From Burkholderiaceae bacterium (GTDB lineage Bacteria > Pseudomonadota > Gammaproteobacteria > Burkholderiales > Burkholderiaceae_E), in the NCBI GenBank assembly GCA_023954135.1, contig JAMLIN010000015.1, positions 1-64,000 on the forward strand: a stretch of 64,000 nucleotides of DNA, given 5' to 3'. Positions within the stretch are counted from its first letter, which is position 1. Each line of letters begins with the position of its first letter. Position numbers and translations under genes: made by a program. The notes beneath the pieces were generated by a model. It was not told the DNA's origin. It ran no database searches and saw only the letters and a program-made list of their open reading frames with translations. Below, in pieces: positions 12,663-24,631 of this stretch.

Positions 12663-13648
12663 GCCGGCCTCCCGATGGCCGCCCGGCGCGAGCCGATCTT
12701 CAGCGAGGCGTCGGCGAGGATGCGCAGGACCAGCGAATCGAAATCCACGCCTTCGGCGCGCGCCGCCATCGGCACCAGCGAATGGTCGGTCATGCCGGGC
12801 GATGTGTTGATCTCGAGCAGGAAGGGCCGGTCCTGCGCATCGAGCATGAGGTCGACCCGCGCCCAGCCTTCGCAGTCGATGGCCCGATAGGCGGCGACCG
12901 AAAGCTCCTGGATGCGGCGGGTCAACGCACGCGACAGCGGCGCCGGGCAGAGGTACTCGGTGACGTCGGTGAAGTACTTGTTCTGGTAGTCGTAGTTGCC
13001 GCCGGGGGCGCGGATCTCGATCACCGGCAGCGCGCGGGCACCGACACCGGCGCCGAGGACCGCGACGGTGAGCTCGCGCCCGTCGATGAAGGCTTCGGCG
13101 ATCACGCTGTCGTCGCACGCCGACGCGGCACGCCAGGCGGCGCGAAGTTGCGCGGCCCGCTGCACCTTGGTCAGGCCGAGGGTCGAGCCTTCGCGCGAGG
13201 GCTTGACGATCAGCGGCAGGCCGAGCCGGCCGACGACGTCGCGCGAGCGGCTCGCGGCCGTGAGCACCTCATGGGCGGGCACCGGCAGGCCGACGCTGTC
13301 CCAGATGCGCTTGGTCATCAGCTTGTCCAGAGCGACCGCCGATGCCATCACGCCGGGGCCGGTGTAGGGGATGCCGAGCAGCTCCAGCGCGCCCTGCACC
13401 GTGCCGTCCTCGCCCCACTTGCCGTGCAGGGCGATGAAGGCGGCATCGAAGCCGCCACGGCGCAGGTCCTCGAGCGGCCGTTCGGCCGGGTCGAACCCGA
13501 AGGCGGCGACGCCGGACCGATTGAGCGCGGCGAGCACCATCGAGCCCGAGCGCAGCGAGATCTCGCGCTCGGCGGAGCGCCCGCCGTAGAGGACCGCCAC
13601 CTTGCCGAAGCGAGGCCCGGCCATGCGTTTCGTCCTGCGTTCAGCCAT
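12659..13648 (-). CDS. ddl: D-alanine--D-alanine ligase
   Basis: This 329-residue ATP-grasp ligase makes D-Ala-D-Ala for the peptidoglycan stem. Motifs are the N-terminal loop [25 protein letters not shown], the ATP-binding [13 protein letters not shown], and the metal and product site [18 protein letters not shown]. Of three nearby ATGs, 13648 is chosen because GGGAGG lies six bases upstream. It overlaps the murC stop by eight bases. Confidence 0.96.
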   Translation of the reverse strand: MAERRTKRMAGPRFGKVAVLYGGRSAEREISLRSGSMVLAALNRSGVAAFGFDPAERPLEDLRRGGFDAAFIALHGKWGEDGTVQGALELLGIPYTGPGVMASAVALDKLMTKRIWDSVGLPVPAHEVLTAASRSRDVVGRLGLPLIVKPSREGSTLGLTKVQRAAQLRAAWRAASACDDSVIAEAFIDGRELTVAVLGAGVGARALPVIEIRAPGGNYDYQNKYFTDVTEYLCPAPLSRALTRRIQELSVAAYRAIDCEGWARVDLMLDAQDRPFLLEINTSPGMTDHSLVPMAARAEGVDFDSLVLRILADASLKIGSRRAAIGRPA

Positions 13649-15029
13649 TGCCATCCTCCCGCAGGGCCGGCGCCACCGTGCCGATCGAACCGGCCCCCAT
13701 CGCCAGCACCACGTCGCCCGGCTGGACGACATCGCGTATCGTCCGCGCCATATCGGCGATCTCCTCGACGAAGATCGGCTCGACCTTGCCGGCGACCCGG
13801 ACCGCCCGCGCCAGCGCCCGCCCGTCGGCGGCCACGATCGGCGCTTCGCCGGCCGGATAGACCTCGGCGAGAAGCAGGGCGTCGACGCTCGAGAGCACGC
13901 GCACGAAATCCTCGAAGAGATCGCGGGTGCGGGTATAGCGATGCGGCTGGAAGGCGAGCACGAGGCGGCGCCCCGGGAACGCGCCGCGGGCGGCGGCGAT
14001 CGCGGCCGCCATCTCGGCGGGATGATGGCCGTAGTCGTCGACCAGGGTGTACTCACCGCCGGGAACCGGCACCTCGCCATAGCGCTGGAAGCGCCGCGAC
14101 ACGCCCTTGAAGCCGGCCAGCGCCGCGGCGATCGCAGTATCATCGATGCCGAGCTCGGTCGCCACCGCGATCGCGGCGAGCGCGTTCTGCACGTTGTGCA
14201 CGCCGGGCGCATCGAGCACCACGTCGAGCGGATCGAGCCCCTCCCGAACCACGGTAAAGCGCATCCTGCCGGCATCGGCGACCGGATCGACGGCGCGCAC
14301 CTGTGCCTCGGCGCACAGGCCGTAGGTGACCACCGGCTTCGAGACGAAGGGCATGATCTCGCGCACATGCGGATCGTCGATGCACATCACCACCGCGCCA
14401 TAGAACGGCAGGCGCTGGGTGAACTCGACGTAGGCCTGGCGCAGCCGGGCGAAGTCGTGCCCGTAGGTCTCCATGTGATCGGCGTCGATGTTCGTGATCA
14501 CCGCGATCATCGGCGAGAGGTTCAGGAACGAGGCATCGCTCTCGTCGGCCTCCACCACGATGTACTCGCCGCTGCCGAGGCGGGCATTGGCGCCCGCGCT
14601 GTTCAGGCGCCCGCCGATCACGAAGGTCGGGTCGAGATTGCCCTCGGCGAGGATCGACGCCACCAGGCTGGTGGTCGTCGTCTTGCCATGGGTACCGGCG
14701 ATCGCGATGCCCTGCTTGATCTTCATGAGCTCGGCGAGCATCAGCGCGCGCGGCACCACCGGGATGCGGCGGGCACGCGCCGTGATCACCTCGGGGTTGT
14801 CGCCGCCGACCGCCGACGAGGTCACGATGCAGTCCGCGCCCTCGATGTTGTCGGCCGAGTGCCCATGCCGCACCTCGGCCCCGAGCGCGGCGAGGCGGGC
14901 GGTCGCGGCGTTGGCGGCGAGGTCCGAACCGCTGATGCGATAGCCGAGATTCAGCAGCACCTCGGCGATCCCGCTCATGCCGGAGCCGCCGATGCCCACG
15001 AAATGGATGTGCTTGACCTTGTGCTTCAT
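13641..15029 (-). CDS. murC: UDP-N-acetylmuramate--L-alanine ligase MurC
   Basis: The 462-residue cytoplasmic Mur ligase adds L-Ala to UDP-MurNAc. It has the N-terminal nucleotide-sugar fold [16 protein letters not shown], the ATP loop [11 protein letters not shown], and the Mur-family motifs DESDASFL and DDYGHHPAE. It overlaps murG upstream by four bases, and ddl downstream. Confidence 0.97.
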   Translation of the reverse strand: MKHKVKHIHFVGIGGSGMSGIAEVLLNLGYRISGSDLAANAATARLAALGAEVRHGHSADNIEGADCIVTSSAVGGDNPEVITARARRIPVVPRALMLAELMKIKQGIAIAGTHGKTTTTSLVASILAEGNLDPTFVIGGRLNSAGANARLGSGEYIVVEADESDASFLNLSPMIAVITNIDADHMETYGHDFARLRQAYVEFTQRLPFYGAVVMCIDDPHVREIMPFVSKPVVTYGLCAEAQVRAVDPVADAGRMRFTVVREGLDPLDVVLDAPGVHNVQNALAAIAVATELGIDDTAIAAALAGFKGVSRRFQRYGEVPVPGGEYTLVDDYGHHPAEMAAAIAAARGAFPGRRLVLAFQPHRYTRTRDLFEDFVRVLSSVDALLLAEVYPAGEAPIVAADGRALARAVRVAGKVEPIFVEEIADMARTIRDVVQPGDVVLAMGAGSIGTVAPALREDGNG

Positions 15030-16099
15030 CGGTCGTCCTTCGCGACGGCTTCGCAGGCGTCGGCGATCTCCCGGCCGGCATGGGGCCTGGCAAGCCCGCG
15101 CGCGCGCCGTGCCATCACCAGCAGCCGGCCGCGGTCCATCCCGTCGAGGAGGGCGGCCAGGCCCGCCGGATCGAGAGTCTGCTGCGGCATCAGCAGCGCT
15201 GCATCGCGGTCGGCCAGAAAGCGCGCGTTCGCCGTCTGGTGGTCATCGACCGCATGCGGATACGGCACCAGGAGGCTCGCCAGCCCGGCGGCGGCGAGCT
15301 CGGAGACCGTCATCGCTCCGGCACGGCAGATCACGAGATCGGCCCGCCCGTACTCGCCGGCCATGTCGTCGATGAAGGCCCGCACATCGGCGTCGACCCC
15401 GGCTGCCGCATAGGCGGCGCGCAGCGCCTCGACATGCCCCTTGCCGCTCTGGTGCACCACGCGGGGCCGGCGTTCCGGCGGGATCATCGCCAGCGCCGCC
15501 GGCAGGGCATCGTTGAGCGCCTTCGCGCCGAGACTGCCGCCCACGACGAGCAGGCGCAGCGGACCCTCGCGGCCGTGCATCCGCTCTTCGGGCGGCGCAA
15601 GCCCGGCCACCGCGGCCCGCACCGGGTTGCCGCAGCACTGCGCATCGGGCAGGGCGCCCGGGAAGGCGACCAGGCTGCGGCGGGCGAACCGCGCCAGCAC
15701 CCGGTTGGTCAGGCCGGCGATCGAGTTCTGCTCGTGGATCACCAGTGGCCGGCCTGTCATCGCCGCCATCAGCCCGCCGGGGAATGCGACATAGCCGCCC
15801 AGGCCGAGCACCACGGCGGGCCGGACCTCGCGCAGGACCTGCAGGGCCTGCCAGAGCGCGCGGGCAAGGCGCCAGGGAGCGAGCAGCCGGGTGGAGAGCC
15901 CCTTGCCGCGCAAGCCCCCGATGCGGACCCAGCGCATCGGGATGCCATGGGCGGGCACGAGCTCGGATTCGAGCCCGCCGGGCACGCCGAGCCAGACCAC
16001 CTGCCAGCTGCGCGCGCGCATCTCGTCGGCGACCGCCAGTCCCGGCATCACGTGGCCGCCGGTGCCGCCCGCCATGATCATCAGCGTGCGACTCCTCAT
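15026..16099 (-). CDS. murG: Lipid II synthase MurG
   Basis: This 357-residue GT-B glycosyltransferase adds GlcNAc to lipid I at the inner face of the membrane. It shows the glycine-rich loop [14 protein letters not shown] and the donor-binding motifs [12 protein letters not shown] and [16 protein letters not shown]. The start at 16099 overlaps the ftsW stop by four bases. Confidence 0.97.
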   Translation of the reverse strand: MRSRTLMIMAGGTGGHVMPGLAVADEMRARSWQVVWLGVPGGLESELVPAHGIPMRWVRIGGLRGKGLSTRLLAPWRLARALWQALQVLREVRPAVVLGLGGYVAFPGGLMAAMTGRPLVIHEQNSIAGLTNRVLARFARRSLVAFPGALPDAQCCGNPVRAAVAGLAPPEERMHGREGPLRLLVVGGSLGAKALNDALPAALAMIPPERRPRVVHQSGKGHVEALRAAYAAAGVDADVRAFIDDMAGEYGRADLVICRAGAMTVSELAAAGLASLLVPYPHAVDDHQTANARFLADRDAALLMPQQTLDPAGLAALLDGMDRGRLLVMARRARGLARPHAGREIADACEAVAKDDR

Positions 16100-17301
16100 G
16101 CGGTACCCCCGCGCATCATCCGGCGGTTCTCGAAGTCGATCCGCAGCAGGATCGCGATCGCGAGGCAGACGGCGAGGATGCTCGAGCCGCCGTAGCTCAT
16201 CAGCGGCAGGGTCAGGCCCTTGGTCGGCAGCACGCCGGTGTTGACGCCGATGTTGATCATCGACTGGATCGCGATCCACACCGCGATGCCCTTGGCGACG
16301 AGACCCGAATAGGGACGGTCGAGCGCGATCGACTGGCGGCCGATCTCGAAGCCGCGGCGCACCAGCCAGAACAGCAGGCCGATCACCGCCAGCACCCCGA
16401 CCAGCCCGAGCTCCTCGCCGATCACCGCGAGCAGGAAGTCGGTATGCGCCTCGGGCAGGTAGTTGAGCTTCTCGATCGAGCCGCCGAGCCCGACGCCGAA
16501 CAGCTCGCCGCGGCCGAAGGCGATCAGCGAGTGGCTGAGCTGGTAGCCGGCGCCGAAGGCGTTCTCGGGCGAGAACGGATCATCGAGCAGCAGCTCGAGC
16601 CGCGCGAGCCGGTAGGGCTGGGCGAAGATCAGCATGACGATCGTCGAGAGCGCCGCGAGGATCAGCCCGATGAACAGGCGCCCGCTGATGCCGCCGAGGA
16701 ACAGCACGGTCATGGCGATGCCGCAGATCACGACGAAGGCGCCGAGGTCGCGCTGCAGCAGGAGGACGCAGCCGACCACCACGACGGCGGTACCCATCGG
16801 CAGGAAGCCCTTGCGAAAGCGCTGCATGTAGTCCTGCTTGCGGATGGTGTAATCGGCCGCGTAGAGGACGACGAAGAGCTTCATCAGCTCGGAGGGCTGC
16901 AGCGACAGGGGCCCGAGCCGGATCCAGCGGGTTGCGCCCAGGGTGACGTTCCCGATCACGAGCACGGTGAACAGCAACAGCAGGCCGCCGGCGAACAGCC
17001 ACGGCGACAAGCGCTGCCATTGGCGCATCGGCGTGGCGAACGCGAGCACGCCCGCCGCCACCCCGATGCCGATCGACAGCAGGTGGCGCAGCAGGAAGTG
17101 GGTGTTGTCGAGCCGGGCGTAACGCGGCGAATCGGGCATGGCGATCGATGCCGAGTAGACCATCACCAGCCCGAAGGCGAGCAGGATGGCGGCGACCCAC
17201 AGCAGCGATTCGTCGATCACCGCCAGGCGCGCCTTGTCGAGCCGGCGCGCGATCGGGCGGGTCGGCCGCCGCGAACCCGAAGGCAGGCGCAGGCTCAGCA
17301 T
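16096..17301 (-). CDS. ftsW: SEDS glycosyltransferase FtsW
   Basis: The 401-residue polytopic protein of about ten helices belongs to the SEDS family; FtsW polymerises lipid II at the septum together with FtsI. Signature segments are [18 protein letters not shown] (with the catalytic-type Asp) and the C-terminal [13 protein letters not shown]. The first 25 residues are basic and cytoplasmic. It lies between murD and murG, overlapping both. Confidence 0.96.
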   Translation of the reverse strand: MLSLRLPSGSRRPTRPIARRLDKARLAVIDESLLWVAAILLAFGLVMVYSASIAMPDSPRYARLDNTHFLLRHLLSIGIGVAAGVLAFATPMRQWQRLSPWLFAGGLLLLFTVLVIGNVTLGATRWIRLGPLSLQPSELMKLFVVLYAADYTIRKQDYMQRFRKGFLPMGTAVVVVGCVLLLQRDLGAFVVICGIAMTVLFLGGISGRLFIGLILAALSTIVMLIFAQPYRLARLELLLDDPFSPENAFGAGYQLSHSLIAFGRGELFGVGLGGSIEKLNYLPEAHTDFLLAVIGEELGLVGVLAVIGLLFWLVRRGFEIGRQSIALDRPYSGLVAKGIAVWIAIQSMINIGVNTGVLPTKGLTLPLMSYGGSSILAVCLAIAILLRIDFENRRMMRGGTA

Positions 17302-18797
17302 GGCGCTTCCAGCGGCTGCCCACGTTCATCGGCGATGCGCGCGAGCGCGGCGCCGAAGGCGCGGCCGCGCTCCGGATAACCCGAGAACATGTCGAGGCTC
17401 GAGCATGCCGGGCTCAGGAGCACCGCCTCGCCCCTGCGCGCGCGCTCGGTCGCCAGGCTCACCGCCTCGTCGAGGCCGGCGGCGCGCAGGATATCGACGC
17501 CGGTGCCGGCGAGCGCCTCGGCGATGCGCTCGGCATCACGGCCGATCAGCACCACCCCCCGCGCGCCGTGGCGCACGGCATCGGCCAGCGGACTGAAGTC
17601 CTGCCCCTTGCCGTCTCCGCCGGCGATCAGCCAGCAGGGCCGGCGGATTCCCTCGATCGCGGCGACCGTCGCCGCGACGTTGGTTCCCTTGCTGTCGTCG
17701 TAGTACTCGACACCGTCGAGGACGCCGAGCAGCTGGCAGCGGTGCGGCTCCCCGCGGTAGTGGCGCAGCCCATGGAGCATCTGCGCCATCGGCACGCCGA
17801 TCGCGCGGCACAGGGCGAGCGCGGCGAGCGCATTCTGGTGGTTGTGCGTGCCCCGCAGCAGGAGCGCGTCGGCCGGCATCAGCCGGCGCACGCGAACCTC
17901 GGGCGCGGCCCCGCGCCGGCGCACCGGAGCGTCGTCGGCGGCGACGCCTTCGGCCAGCCAGGGCATGCCGCCGTCCTCGACGATCCCGAGGTCGCCGATG
18001 CGCGCAGGCGCATCGGGGCCGAAGCTCACCGCCGGCAATTCCCGCCGCGGCGCGGTGCGCGGATCGGCGCGATTGTAGATGGCGACGCAGCCCGGCGCAT
18101 GGATGCGGTGCTTCGCATCGGCATAGCTCTCGAACGACGAATGCCAGTCGAGATGATCCTCGGCGACGTTGAGGATGCAGGCCGCATCGACGGTGAAGCG
18201 CTGGGCAAGCGCGAGCTGGAAGCTCGAGAGCTCGACCACCCAGATCGCCGGCAGATCGTCGGCATCGATCGAGGCCATGAGGGCATCGAGCAGCGATGGC
18301 CCGATGTTGCCCGCGGACTTCGCCGATCGTCCTGCCGCGCGGCACAGGGCGGTCGCCATGGCGGTGACGGTCGTCTTGCCGTTGGTGCCGGTGACCGCCA
18401 GCACCCGCGGCGGTCCGGCATCGCCCGGCAGCGAGCAGATCGCCTGCGAGAACACCTCGAGCTCGCCGACCACGGGCAGCTCGCGCTGGCGCGCCTGCGC
18501 ATGGAGCGCGCCGGTGGCGCCGGTCTCGATCGACAGGCCGGGACTCCAGGCGATGAGGTCCGCGCCATCGAGCAGTCCGGCGTCGAAGTCGGTCCGCTCG
18601 ACGGGCAGGTCGATTCCGCTGGCGCGCAGGCTCGCGAGACCGGGTGGCTCGGTCCGCGAATCCGCGATCCGGACGATCGCTCCCTGGCGCAGCGCCCAGC
18701 GTGCCATCGCCGCTCCGGAGCCGCCGAGCCCGAGCACGAGCACCCGACGACCGCGCAGGTCGAACAGGGGCAGTTGCGTGGCGGCGGCTTCGGTCAT
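17295..18797 (-). CDS. murD: UDP-N-acetylmuramoyl-L-alanine--D-glutamate ligase MurD
   Basis: The 500-residue Mur ligase adds D-Glu. It has the N-terminal [16 protein letters not shown], the ATP loop [13 protein letters not shown], the active-site EDHLDWH and YYDDSKGTN, and C-terminal [12 protein letters not shown]. The start at 18797 overlaps the mraY stop by four bases (ATGA). At 500 residues it is longer than E. coli MurD (438), with extra sequence in the central domain (about residues 265-315). Confidence 0.96.
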   Translation of the reverse strand: MTEAAATQLPLFDLRGRRVLVLGLGGSGAAMARWALRQGAIVRIADSRTEPPGLASLRASGIDLPVERTDFDAGLLDGADLIAWSPGLSIETGATGALHAQARQRELPVVGELEVFSQAICSLPGDAGPPRVLAVTGTNGKTTVTAMATALCRAAGRSAKSAGNIGPSLLDALMASIDADDLPAIWVVELSSFQLALAQRFTVDAACILNVAEDHLDWHSSFESYADAKHRIHAPGCVAIYNRADPRTAPRRELPAVSFGPDAPARIGDLGIVEDGGMPWLAEGVAADDAPVRRRGAAPEVRVRRLMPADALLLRGTHNHQNALAALALCRAIGVPMAQMLHGLRHYRGEPHRCQLLGVLDGVEYYDDSKGTNVAATVAAIEGIRRPCWLIAGGDGKGQDFSPLADAVRHGARGVVLIGRDAERIAEALAGTGVDILRAAGLDEAVSLATERARRGEAVLLSPACSSLDMFSGYPERGRAFGAALARIADERGQPLEAPC

Positions 18798-19963
18798 CGC
18801 AGCTTGAGGGTCGAGAGGCCGAACAGCACGAGGACCATCGTCACGATCCAGAACCGGACGACGACCTGGGATTCCTTGACGCCGCCGACCTCGAAGTGAT
18901 GGTGCAGCGGAGCCATCCGGAAGATCCGCCGGCCCACGCCGAAGCGGCGCTTGGTGTACTTGAAGTAGCTGACCTGCAGCATCACCGAGAGCGTCTCGAC
19001 CACGAAGACGCCACCCATGATGAACAGCACGATCTCCTGGCGCACCACGACCGCGACGGTGCCGAGCGCGCCGCCCAGCGCCAGAGCGCCGACGTCGCCC
19101 ATGAACACCTGGGCCGGATAGGCGTTGAACCAGAGGAAAGCGAGCCCGGCCCCGACGATGGCGCCGCAGAACACGGTCAGCTCGCCGGCGCCGGCGATGT
19201 TGGGGATCAGGAGGTATTTCGCGAAGACGGCATTGCCGCTCGCGTAGGCGAAGATCCCCAGGGCGCCGGCCACCAGCACCGCGGGCATGATCGCCAGCCC
19301 GTCGGCCCCGTCGGTCAGGTTGACGGCATTGCTGGTGCCGACGATCACCAGGTAGCTCAGCACGATGAAGCCGAACACGCCGAGCGGGTAGGCGACGTCC
19401 TTCAGGAAGGGGACGATCAGATCGGCGCGCGCCGGCAGCTCGGCCCGGAAGCCGCTGCCGATCCACCTCGTGAACAGCTCGATCGCGTTGGCATTCGATT
19501 CGGCGGGAACGGAGAAGGCGAGGTAGACCGCCGCCACCAGTCCGATCAGGGTCTGCCAGAGATACTTCTCCCGCGCCGACATGCCCTTCGGATTGCGATG
19601 GACCACCTTGCGGTAGTCGTCGACCCAGCCGACCAGGCCGAAGCCCATCGTCACGATCAGCACGATCCAGATGAAGCGATTGCTCAGATCGCCCCAGAGC
19701 AGCGTCGAGCAGGCGACCGAGATCAGGATCAGTGCGCCCCCCATGGTCGGGGTTCCGCTCTTGGTGAGATGCGTCTGGGGACCGTCCGCGCGCACCGCCT
19801 GGCCGATCTTCATCTGCGCGAGCTTGCGGATCACCAGCGGCCCGAAGATCAGCCCGACCGCCAGCGCCGTCAGCGCCGCGAGCACGGCGCGCAGGGTGAT
19901 GTACTGGATCACCGCGAAGGCGCGGATGTCGTTGGCCAGCCACTGCGAGATCTCGAGCAGCAT
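18794..19963 (-). CDS. mraY: Phospho-MurNAc-pentapeptide translocase MraY
   Basis: The 389-residue membrane enzyme makes lipid I from UDP-MurNAc-pentapeptide and undecaprenyl phosphate. Catalytic motifs are present: GWVDDYRKV with the Asp-Asp pair, [13 protein letters not shown], and the cytoplasmic [14 protein letters not shown]. It shares one base with the murF stop and overlaps murD by four. Confidence 0.97.
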   Translation of the reverse strand: MLLEISQWLANDIRAFAVIQYITLRAVLAALTALAVGLIFGPLVIRKLAQMKIGQAVRADGPQTHLTKSGTPTMGGALILISVACSTLLWGDLSNRFIWIVLIVTMGFGLVGWVDDYRKVVHRNPKGMSAREKYLWQTLIGLVAAVYLAFSVPAESNANAIELFTRWIGSGFRAELPARADLIVPFLKDVAYPLGVFGFIVLSYLVIVGTSNAVNLTDGADGLAIMPAVLVAGALGIFAYASGNAVFAKYLLIPNIAGAGELTVFCGAIVGAGLAFLWFNAYPAQVFMGDVGALALGGALGTVAVVVRQEIVLFIMGGVFVVETLSVMLQVSYFKYTKRRFGVGRRIFRMAPLHHHFEVGGVKESQVVVRFWIVTMVLVLFGLSTLKLR

Positions 19964-21345
19964 CAGTGCGCCTCCCCCACCGGGACGGCGGCAAGGGCGG
20001 CGACCACCCGCTCCATGCGCATGAAGCGCGAGCCCTTGACGAGCACGTGCTGGCGCCCGTCGAGTGTCTCGTCGAGCGCTCGCAGCAGGGTGTCGAGATC
20101 GGGGAAGTGGCGTGCGCCGGCACCGAAGGCGGCGACCGTGTCCGCGCCCGCCGCACCGAGGGCGAACAGCTGCTCGATGCCGCGCTCGGCAGCATAGGCG
20201 CCGACCTCGCGATGAAAGGCCGGGCCCTGCTCCCCCACTTCGCCCATGTCGCCCAGGACCAGCAGGCGCGGCGCCGGCGCCTGCGCCAGCACGTCGATCG
20301 CGGCGCGCACCGAATCCGGATTGGCGTTGTAGCTGTCGTCGACCAGACTGGCCGCGCTGCGCGCGGCAACCCGGACCAGGCGGCCGGGCGGAGGCTGGAA
20401 GGCGGCGAGCCCGGTGGCAATGACCTCCGGGGCGATCCCGCCGGCGTGCGCGGCAGCCGCCGCGGCAAGCGCGTTGCGCACGTTGTGCCGGCCCTCGACC
20501 GCGAGCCGGACCATGACTTCGGATGCGCCGATGCGCATCGCGAACTGCGCCGGCACCGACCCGGCCGCAGCGTGGACGACGGGATCGCCCGTACCGCTGT
20601 AACCGAAGCCGACCACCCGACGGCCCTCGGCCAGCGACCGCCAGATCGGCGCATGCGGATCGTCGACGGGAAACACCGCCACGCCGGTGGCGGGCAGCAC
20701 GGCAAAGGCGCTGCCGTTCTCGCGCGCGGTTGCCTCGACCGAGCCCATGAACTCCTGGTGCTCGCGCTGCGCATTGTTGACCAGGACCACCTGCGGCTGC
20801 GCGATCTCGGCCAGCCAGGCGATCTCCCCCGGGCGGTTCATGCCGAGCTCGACGACGGCGGCGCGATGCGCCTGGCGCAGGCCGAAGATCGTCAGCGGCA
20901 CACCGACCTCGTTGTTGAGATTGCCGCTGGTCGCGAGCCGGTGCGCGCTACCGACGGCCTGCGCGAGGATTGCCGCGAGCATCTCCTTCACGGTGGTCTT
21001 GCCGTTGCTTCCGGTCACCGCGATCAGCAAGGGGTCGAAGCGACGACGCCAGCCACGGGCGAGCTCGCCCAGCGCGCGCCGAGTATCGGGCACCCGCAGG
21101 GTCGGTATGCGCAGGCCGGCGACCGGTCGCTCGATCATCACCGCGGCAGCGCCGTGCCCGCCCGCCTGCGCCACGAAATCATGGGCGTCGAAGCGCTCGC
21201 CGCGCAGGGCCACGAAGAGCTGCCCGGCGACGAGCCGGCGCGAATCGGTACAGACGCCGGTGAGCCTCTCGTCGCCGCGGCCGTGCAGCACACCGATGTC
21301 GAGCCAGCCGAGCGCATCGCGCAGGGTGAAAGCGGATGCACTCAT
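19963..21345 (-). CDS. murF: UDP-MurNAc-tripeptide--D-alanyl-D-alanine ligase MurF
   Basis: The 460-residue Mur ligase adds the D-Ala-D-Ala dipeptide made by Ddl. The ATP loop is [13 protein letters not shown], the substrate-side motif is [10 protein letters not shown], and the N-terminal domain has [10 protein letters not shown] followed by [13 protein letters not shown]. It overlaps murE by four bases and ends on the first base of the mraY start codon. Confidence 0.96.
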   Translation of the reverse strand: MSASAFTLRDALGWLDIGVLHGRGDERLTGVCTDSRRLVAGQLFVALRGERFDAHDFVAQAGGHGAAAVMIERPVAGLRIPTLRVPDTRRALGELARGWRRRFDPLLIAVTGSNGKTTVKEMLAAILAQAVGSAHRLATSGNLNNEVGVPLTIFGLRQAHRAAVVELGMNRPGEIAWLAEIAQPQVVLVNNAQREHQEFMGSVEATARENGSAFAVLPATGVAVFPVDDPHAPIWRSLAEGRRVVGFGYSGTGDPVVHAAAGSVPAQFAMRIGASEVMVRLAVEGRHNVRNALAAAAAAHAGGIAPEVIATGLAAFQPPPGRLVRVAARSAASLVDDSYNANPDSVRAAIDVLAQAPAPRLLVLGDMGEVGEQGPAFHREVGAYAAERGIEQLFALGAAGADTVAAFGAGARHFPDLDTLLRALDETLDGRQHVLVKGSRFMRMERVVAALAAVPVGEAH

Positions 21346-22856
21346 GGCTGCCCTCCCCGCTCATGGAGGGCGGCGGCGGCCACCTCGGCATCGGAGAAAG
21401 GCTGGCGGTTGCCGTCGATCTCCTGCCATTGCTCGTGGCCCTTGCCGGCGATCAGCACGACATCGGCCGGTTCAGCGGCGGCGATCGCCAGCCGGATCGC
21501 CATCGCGCGGTCGAGCTCGACGAGCCAGGGATCGCCCGCCATGCCGTTGCGGATGGCATCGGCGATCGCCTGCGGCGACTCGGAGCGCGGATTGTCGCTG
21601 GTGATCACGACCCGGTCGGCACCCGCCTCGGCAGCGCGCCCCATCAGGGGACGCTTGCCGGCATCCCGGTCGCCGCCGGCGCCGAGGACGCAGACGAGGG
21701 CACCGTCGCGGGCACGGGCCACCGGGCGCAGGGCGCCGAGCGCGTGCGTGATCGCGTCCGGCGTATGCGCATAGTCGACCACCGCCAGCGGCGCATCGGC
21801 GGCGCGCAGCATCTGCATTCGTCCGGTCACCGGGACGAGGCCGGCCAGACCCGCCGCCACCGATTCCACTTCGAGCCCGAGCGCCAGCCAGGCGCCGGCC
21901 ACTGCCAGGGCGTTGGTGGCGTTGAAGCGCCCGAGCAGGCCGAGCCGCACATCGAAGCGACCCCAGTCGCCGTCGATCGCGAGCTCGAGCGATTCGCCGC
22001 GCTCGACGATCCGGATCGCCTCGAGACGGCGCACGCCGGGAGGCGCCGCGAGCGGCGCTTCGCCATAGACGATCGCGTCGCCCGGCCGGGCGAAGGCCTC
22101 GAGCATCGTGGCGCCGTGCGCATCGTTGCCGTTGACGACGGCGGCGCGGGCCTCGCAATCGGCGAACAGGCGGCGCTTGGCGGCGACGTAGGCGGCCATG
22201 TCGCCGTGGTAGTCGAGATGGTCGCGCGTCAGATTGGTGTAGACCGCGACCTCGATGTCGGTACCGGCGAGACGATGCTGCTCGAGCCCGATCGAGGACG
22301 CCTCGATCGCGACGACGTCGATCGCGGCACGCTCGAAGGCGGCCAGTAGCCGCTGCATCGAGACCGCGTCGGGCGTGGTGAGCGCGGGCGCCTGGAACCC
22401 GGTCGCATCGCCGAATACCGCGGAGCCGAGCGTGCCGACGACGCCGGCGCGACGGCCCATGGCCGACCAGCCCTGCGCGATCCACTGGCTGCAGCTCGTC
22501 TTGCCGTTGGTGCCGGTGATCGCGACGACGCGCAGGCGCGACGAAGGCCGCCCGTAGTACTCGGCGGCGACGAGCCCGGCATCGCGACGAAGGCCGGCGA
22601 CGGCGATCGCCGGCACGCCGGTGACCGGCTGCGCTCCGCCAGCGGGGTCGTAGGCGATCGCCGCGGCGCCACCGACCTGCGCCTGTCCGATGTAGTCGCG
22701 GCCATCGTGACGCTCGCCCGGCATCGCGACGAAGCCATCGCCCGGACGGATGTCGCGGCTGTCGGCGCTCAGTTCGGCGCCCGCCGCCAGCCGGGCGCGC
22801 AACCAGCGCCCGGCCTCCCCGGGCTTGCGCGCGATCATGTCCGCCGCCGGAGTCAT
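21342..22856 (-). CDS. murE: UDP-MurNAc-L-Ala-D-Glu--meso-diaminopimelate ligase MurE
   Basis: The 504-residue Mur ligase adds the third stem residue. ATP loop: ITGTNGKTSCSQW. The DNPRSE box (ITSDNPRSESPQ), which recognises meso-diaminopimelate, indicates a Dap-type and not a Lys-type enzyme, as expected in a Gram-negative. It is coupled by four-base overlaps to ftsI and murF. Confidence 0.97.
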   Translation of the reverse strand: MTPAADMIARKPGEAGRWLRARLAAGAELSADSRDIRPGDGFVAMPGERHDGRDYIGQAQVGGAAAIAYDPAGGAQPVTGVPAIAVAGLRRDAGLVAAEYYGRPSSRLRVVAITGTNGKTSCSQWIAQGWSAMGRRAGVVGTLGSAVFGDATGFQAPALTTPDAVSMQRLLAAFERAAIDVVAIEASSIGLEQHRLAGTDIEVAVYTNLTRDHLDYHGDMAAYVAAKRRLFADCEARAAVVNGNDAHGATMLEAFARPGDAIVYGEAPLAAPPGVRRLEAIRIVERGESLELAIDGDWGRFDVRLGLLGRFNATNALAVAGAWLALGLEVESVAAGLAGLVPVTGRMQMLRAADAPLAVVDYAHTPDAITHALGALRPVARARDGALVCVLGAGGDRDAGKRPLMGRAAEAGADRVVITSDNPRSESPQAIADAIRNGMAGDPWLVELDRAMAIRLAIAAAEPADVVLIAGKGHEQWQEIDGNRQPFSDAEVAAAALHERGGQP

Positions 22857-24631
22857 CGCTGCCTCCCCTTCGGCTCGTCGGCGGGAATCACGACTTCGGG
22901 CTGGGGCGCGTCGGGCGTGACGTGCAGGTGGCGCAGGCTTTGCGAAGCGATCTGCGCGAAAACCGGCGCCGCGATGATGCCGCCGTAGTGCTGCTTGCCG
23001 CGCGGCTCGTCGATCATCGCGGCGATGACGATGCGCGGGTCGGAAACCGGAGCCAGGCCGACGAAGCTCGAGACGTACTTGCGCACGTACTTGCCGTCCT
23101 CGACCTTGTAGGCGGTCCCGGTCTTGCCGCCGACGCGATATCCGGCGACCCGGGCCGAAGCGGCGGTGCCTTCGTCGCCCACCGCGGCTTCCAGCATATC
23201 GAGCACGCGTTTCGCGGTTGCCGGCGACATCACCGCCTGGCCGGGCCGGGCAGCGTCCTGGCGCAGCAGGGTAAGCGGGACGATGTTCCCTTCGCGACCG
23301 AAAACGGTATAGGCGCGGGCGAGCTGCAGCAGCGACACCGACATGCCGTGGCCATAGGACATCGTCGCCTGCTCGATCGGCCGCCAGGAGCGATAGGGGC
23401 GTACCCGGCCGGCCGCGGCCCCGGGCAGGTCGAGCGCGGGCGCGCGCCCGAAGCCCAGATCCGAGAACAGCAGTCCCATGCGCTCGGGCGGCAGCTCCAG
23501 CGCCAGCTTGGCCGTGCCGACGTTGGACGACTTGGCGACGATGCCGGTGAGATCGAGCCGGCCGAAATCCTTGCCATGGTCGCCGATCCGCCAGCCGCCG
23601 ATCTTCATGTGGCCGGGCGAGGTCTCGATCGTCGACCGCGAGGTGAACCTGCCGGATTCCAGCGCCGCCGCCACCGTGAACGGCTTGATCGTCGAGCCCG
23701 GCTCGAAGGTGTCGAGCGCGGCGCGATTACGCAGCAGCGCGATATCGAGCTCGCTGCGTTCGTTGGGATTGGCCGAGGGCCAGTTGGCGAGCGCGAGGAT
23801 CTCGCCGGTGCGCACATCGATGACGACCGCGGCAGCGGCCTTCGCCTTGTTCGCGATCGCCGCCTCGCGGATCGCGTGGTAGGCATGGAACTGGAGCTCG
23901 TTGTCGATCGACAGCACCACGTCCGCCCCGTCGATCGGCGCCTGCTCGTCGCCGACGGCCTCCACGAAGTTGCCGCGCGCGTCCTGGATCACCCGGCGGC
24001 TGCCCGGCCGGCCGGTGAGCAGCTCGTCGAACATGCGCTCGACGCCGGCGCGGCCCTGCAGCTGCTCGCCGTCGGCGGCATTGCCGGCGAACCCGGTGAA
24101 GCCGATCAGATGGGCGCCCCGCTCGCCGATCGGGTACTCGCGGGTGTACTCCGCCAGCGTCGAGATGCCGCGGATGCGCAGGGCCATGACCTGGTCGGCG
24201 ACATCACGCTCGACGCCGCGCCGGAGATAGACGAACTGGCGCTCGCGATCGGCGATCCGCTCCTCGAGCGCCGCCGGCGACATCCCGAGCAGCCGGGCGA
24301 GCTCGGCGAGCTGCGCCGGGCTCGCCTGCAGGTTGCGCGGCACGGCGAAGACTCCGCGCACCGGCCGGCTCGCCGCCAGCAGCACCCGGTTGCGGTCGTA
24401 GATCGAGCCCCGCGAGGCCGGCAGCTCGAGCGTGCGCCCGTAGCGCAGCTCGCCCTGGCGCTGCAGGTAGTCGTGGCTGAACAGCTGCAGATGGGCGGCG
24501 CGGGCCACCAGCCCGAGAAAGCCGAGCGCCACGAGGGCGACGACGAGCCGCGAGCGCCAGGCCGGCATCCGCGCCCGGAGCAGCGGATTGCCATGGGCAC
24601 GGGAAGCGCGCGCGGCCAGCGATGCCGCCAT
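22853..24631 (-). CDS. ftsI: Septal transpeptidase FtsI (PBP3)
   Basis: This 592-residue class B penicillin-binding protein has one N-terminal membrane helix (about residues 28-48) and a pedestal domain (RGSIYDRNRVLL). The transpeptidase domain carries all three active-site motifs: STIK of FEPGSTIKPF, SSN of VAKSSNVG, and KTGT of VGGKTGTAYK. It cross-links septal peptidoglycan with FtsW. Its first base overlaps the end of ftsL. Confidence 0.97.
   Translation of the reverse strand: MAASLAARASRAHGNPLLRARMPAWRSRLVVALVALGFLGLVARAAHLQLFSHDYLQRQGELRYGRTLELPASRGSIYDRNRVLLAASRPVRGVFAVPRNLQASPAQLAELARLLGMSPAALEERIADRERQFVYLRRGVERDVADQVMALRIRGISTLAEYTREYPIGERGAHLIGFTGFAGNAADGEQLQGRAGVERMFDELLTGRPGSRRVIQDARGNFVEAVGDEQAPIDGADVVLSIDNELQFHAYHAIREAAIANKAKAAAAVVIDVRTGEILALANWPSANPNERSELDIALLRNRAALDTFEPGSTIKPFTVAAALESGRFTSRSTIETSPGHMKIGGWRIGDHGKDFGRLDLTGIVAKSSNVGTAKLALELPPERMGLLFSDLGFGRAPALDLPGAAAGRVRPYRSWRPIEQATMSYGHGMSVSLLQLARAYTVFGREGNIVPLTLLRQDAARPGQAVMSPATAKRVLDMLEAAVGDEGTAASARVAGYRVGGKTGTAYKVEDGKYVRKYVSSFVGLAPVSDPRIVIAAMIDEPRGKQHYGGIIAAPVFAQIASQSLRHLHVTPDAPQPEVVIPADEPKGRQR

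Noticed and set aside
17295..20774. 1159-codon minus-strand frame that could be read as a MurF-MraY-MurD fusion
   Set aside because: Only its last 500 codons are MurD; the upstream part is out of frame with the real mraY and murF genes, which have their own starts.
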